Below, one piece after another: positions 61,685 through 64,000 of a stretch of DNA of 64,000 nucleotides (position 1 is the first letter of the stretch; the number at the start of each line of letters is the position of its first letter). Origin of the DNA: Megamerina dolium (Eukaryota; Arthropoda; Insecta; Diptera; Megamerinidae). Position numbers and translations under genes: made by a program. Location of the stretch: NCBI GenBank assembly GCA_963854835.1, contig OY978528.1:39551460-39615459 (forward strand), written 5' to 3'. The notes below the pieces were generated by a model. It was not told the DNA's origin and did not search any database. It saw nothing but the letters and a program-made list of their open reading frames with translations.

Positions 61685-62410
61685 TTAGGCCGAAAATAAC
61701 ATGCTTTGCCAGCCATCTCTGTTCTTCGCTAGCTGGCGCCAGTTAGAAATTCCAAGCGCCGTCAGGTTCTCCAGTACTTGGTCTTTCCACCGGAGGTTAG
61801 GTCTTCCTCTTCTGCGTCGTCTTCCAGCGGGTTCCGAATATAACACCTTCTTAGCTGGAGCGTGTTCTTCCATTCGCTCGACATGACCTAGCCAGCGCAG
61901 CCGCTGGATTTGGATGCGCTTTACTATGTCAATATCGGCATACAGCTCGTACAGCTCATGGTTGTACCTTATTCGGTACTCGGCACCAACGCAAATAGGT
62001 CCAAAGATCTTGCGTAGGACTTTTCTCCCGAAAACTCCAAGCTTTCGCTCATCCGAAGTGGAAATTGTCCAGGATTCAGCGCCATATGCTAGGACAGGCA
62101 TGATGAGAGACTTGTAGAGCGTAGTTTTCGTTCTTCGAGAGAGGGCTCTTTGTTTGTTGACACTAGATACTTCGTCTTGCCCTCGTTCAGGGTGAGACCC
62201 ATCCGACGCGACTCTCTTTCCAACTCTGAGAATGCTGCACTGACTGCTCGCGTGTTCATGCCGATTATGTCAATATCGTCGGCATACGCTAACAGCATGA
62301 CACTTTTGTTGAAGATAGTGCCATTATGTCGTAGATCAGCAGCTCGTATTATTTTCTCCATTATAAGATTGAAGAAGTCGCACGATAACGAATCACCTTG
62401 TCTGAAACCC
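61685..62410 (-). pseudogene. RTE reverse transcriptase C-terminal part, deleted and frameshifted
   Basis: From about 62410 the minus strand reads GFRQGDSLSCDFFNL and MEKIIRAADLRHNG, then the catalytic YADDIDIIG near 62280, to LVSTNK near 62155. A deletion then joins this directly to RALSRRTKTTLYKSLIMPVL in another frame (about 62150), skipping the region with the usual VYLGS motif. The final frame (to 61685) ends AESWTISTSDERKLGVFGRK, IQRLRWLGHVERM and RPNLRWKDQV, the usual RTE-type C-terminus. Not functional. Confidence 0.9.
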
Positions 62411-62413
62411 CGT

Positions 62414-63952
62414 TCAGGGGGAGTTATGCAGTGTCATTCTACAAAGTCGAATGAGCTTTGCAGGAATACCGAACTCAGACATTGTTGCGTAGAGGTAATA
62501 TCTTACCGGACTGTCGAAAGCGGCTTTATAATCAACAAATAGGTGGTGTGTGTCGATCTGTTTTTCTTGGGTCTTCTCCAGGATTTGGCGCAGTGTGAAA
62601 ATCTGGTCGATGGTGGATTTACCAGGTCTGAAGCCACACTGATAAGGTCCAATCAGGTTGCTGAGCATAAGCTTCAACCTTTCACACAGTACGCTCGATA
62701 GAACCTTGTATGCGATGCTCAGGAGACTTATTCCACGGTAGTTGGCGCAAATTGTGGGGTCTCCTTTTTTATGTACAGGACAGAGAACACTGAGCCTCCA
62801 ATCATCAGGCATGCTTTCATCCGACCATATTCTGTTTATGAGCTGGTGCATGCGGGTGAGCAGCTCATCGCCTCCGGTCTTAAACAACTCGGCAGGCAGG
62901 CCATCAGCACCTGCAGCTTTGTTGTTCTTCAGCCTTAAAATGGCCGTTTCAACGTCGTCATAGTCGGGTGGTGGAATATCAACACCTTCATCTGTAATTG
63001 GGGTTATCGGGCAAACTCCTCCACTGGCGGAATTGTTCGTAGCATCGCCATTCAGTAACGTGGAGAAGTGTTCCCTCCATAGGCTCAGTACACTCTGGAC
63101 ATCCGTAACCAGATTCCCATTTCCATCACGACAAGAAGAGGCTCCGGGATTTAAACCTCCACTCAGGCGCTTGATCTTTTCAAAGAATTTTCGAGTCTCA
63201 TTCTTGTCGGTACACATCTCTATCTCCTCACACTCGCGTCTTTCCAACTCCCTCTTCTTGCGCCTGAAAACACGTCTCTCTGCACTCCTTTTCTGTCTAT
63301 ACCGCTCCTTAACAGCTCGCGTTGCGCCTGCACGCAGGGTTTTTCTGTAGGAGGCGTCTTTCTCTGCGGTAGCGTCGCTACACTCCTGATCATACCACTC
63401 ATTCCTCAGAGGCCGGTAATAACCGATTACCTCCTCGGAAGCAGTAGTCATGGAGTGTGATATATGTTTCCACCGTGCGCATGTATCATCAAGTGGGGGA
63501 GTGTTCTGCATAAGCAGATCCGATAGTCGAGTGGAAAATGCATCTGCTGTCTCTGGTGACCGCAGCTTACTGACGTCGAGCTTTCTCTGTATGGGACTTC
63601 TCTTGTTATTTGCGACACATAGGCGTGTGCGCACCTTAGCTGCAACAAGGTAGTGATCCGAGTCGATGTTGGCACCACGGATCGATTTCACGTCCATCAC
63701 ACTGGAAGCATGCCTTCCGTCAATCACCACATGATCAATTTGGTTTCTTGTACGTTGATCTGGAGACAGCCATGTCGCTTTGTGGATGTCGAGATGCTGG
63801 AATCTGGTACCACCAATTACCATGTTTCGTGCTGCGGCGAAGTCGATCAGCCTCATTCCGTTATCGGAGGTGTTCTGGTGGAGGCTGAATTTTCCGACAG
63901 TTGGACCAAAGGTACCTTCCTTGCCTACCCTAGCATTAAAGTCGCCAAACAC
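62414..63952 (-). pseudogene. RTE endonuclease and reverse transcriptase N-terminal part
   Basis: 512-codon open frame. The endonuclease is seen in FGDFNARVGKEG, RNQIDHVVIDGR and SDHYLVAAKV. A linker with WYDQEC, then a Lys/Arg-rich segment, precedes the reverse transcriptase: NNKAAGADGLPAELFK, CPVHKKGDPTICANYRGISL, GFRPGKSTIDQIF and LFVDYKAAFDS. The frame runs out after RMTLHNSP, where a deletion of about 40-50 bp and a frame change remove the sequence before GFRQGDSLS. Host-genome annotations often mislabel this protein as a craniofacial-development-protein-2-like gene; it is a retroelement. Confidence 0.92.
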
Positions 63953-64000
63953 GATATTGATATCGTGGCGGGGCAGCGGTCGTAAGCTTCTTCGAGGCGC

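Larger units (their letters stand above)
61647..64000 (-). mobile_element. RTE-clade LINE, running off the window edge
   Basis: Minus-strand non-LTR element. Its 3' end lies at about 61647-61668, where the minus strand reads GGCCACATAAGTAAGTAAG, a short tetranucleotide tail typical of RTE elements rather than poly(A). Three coding blocks (below) are broken by two deletions. A one-base deletion near 63965 also shifts frame just before the endonuclease. The 5' end is beyond 64000. Confidence 0.9.

Overview
The window is AT-rich, repeat-loaded nuclear DNA from a higher dipteran, most likely a tephritid-type fruit fly. This is inferred from the mix of jockey, R1-type, RTE, BEL/Pao, mariner, Merlin and P-like elements, from short GT-AG introns and from many microsatellites. 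There is no prokaryotic gene organisation, no rRNA and no CRISPR array. Most long open frames belong to mobile elements or are chance frames in low-complexity DNA.

The one host gene I can support lies on the minus strand. Four short exons (52592-52488, 38985-38894, 28528-28292, 27393-27235) splice in a consistent phase into about 197 codons of a CUB-domain protein. The gene spans at least 25 kb. Its first and last exons are outside the window or not recognisable, and its introns (13.5, 10.4 and 0.9 kb) hold much of the repeat content.

Layout: 950-2350 is a decayed R1-type LINE tail split by a tRNA-derived SINE (1439-1804). 2545-2950 is a mariner relic whose internal deletion is sealed by a small palindrome. 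6474-12008 is a structurally complete BEL/Pao LTR retrotransposon with 445-bp LTRs differing at one base, a GATTG target duplication, a tRNA-Tyr primer site and a polypurine tract. It encodes only a 741-codon Gag and no pol. 12113-13250 is a broken jockey copy, 17483-17748 a fold-back element, and 21251-23570 a jockey copy with a long intact frame. 28637-31656 is a full-length Merlin transposon with long inverted repeats, two small introns and a GC-rich tandem repeat, carrying a nested SINE. 32908-34830 is a non-coding repeat with a roughly 305-bp tandem array. Relics follow: Tc1-like (about 35.0-35.6 kb), a SINE in a (TA)n tract (36.3-36.9 kb), two DUF4817-type mariner relics (37.8-38.6 and 41.7-42.5 kb), a SINE with a 13-bp target duplication (41.1 kb), a second jockey family (42.9-43.8 kb), an R1-type RNase H fragment (44.3-45.2 kb), a diverged SINE (47.2 kb), a mariner C-terminus (49.3-49.5 kb) and a jockey fragment (50.5-51.7 kb). 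54254-57302 is a P-element-like transposon with P-type termini. From 61647 to the window edge is an RTE-clade LINE on the minus strand.

The best candidates for something undescribed are the very young Gag-only BEL/Pao element, which should depend on a partner for its enzymes, the P-like element with an apparent 9-bp target duplication, the Merlin element with its 94-bp GC-rich array, and a SINE family present in six copies whose 3' end may mimic the RTE tail. All family assignments come from reading translated motifs by eye, without database searches.
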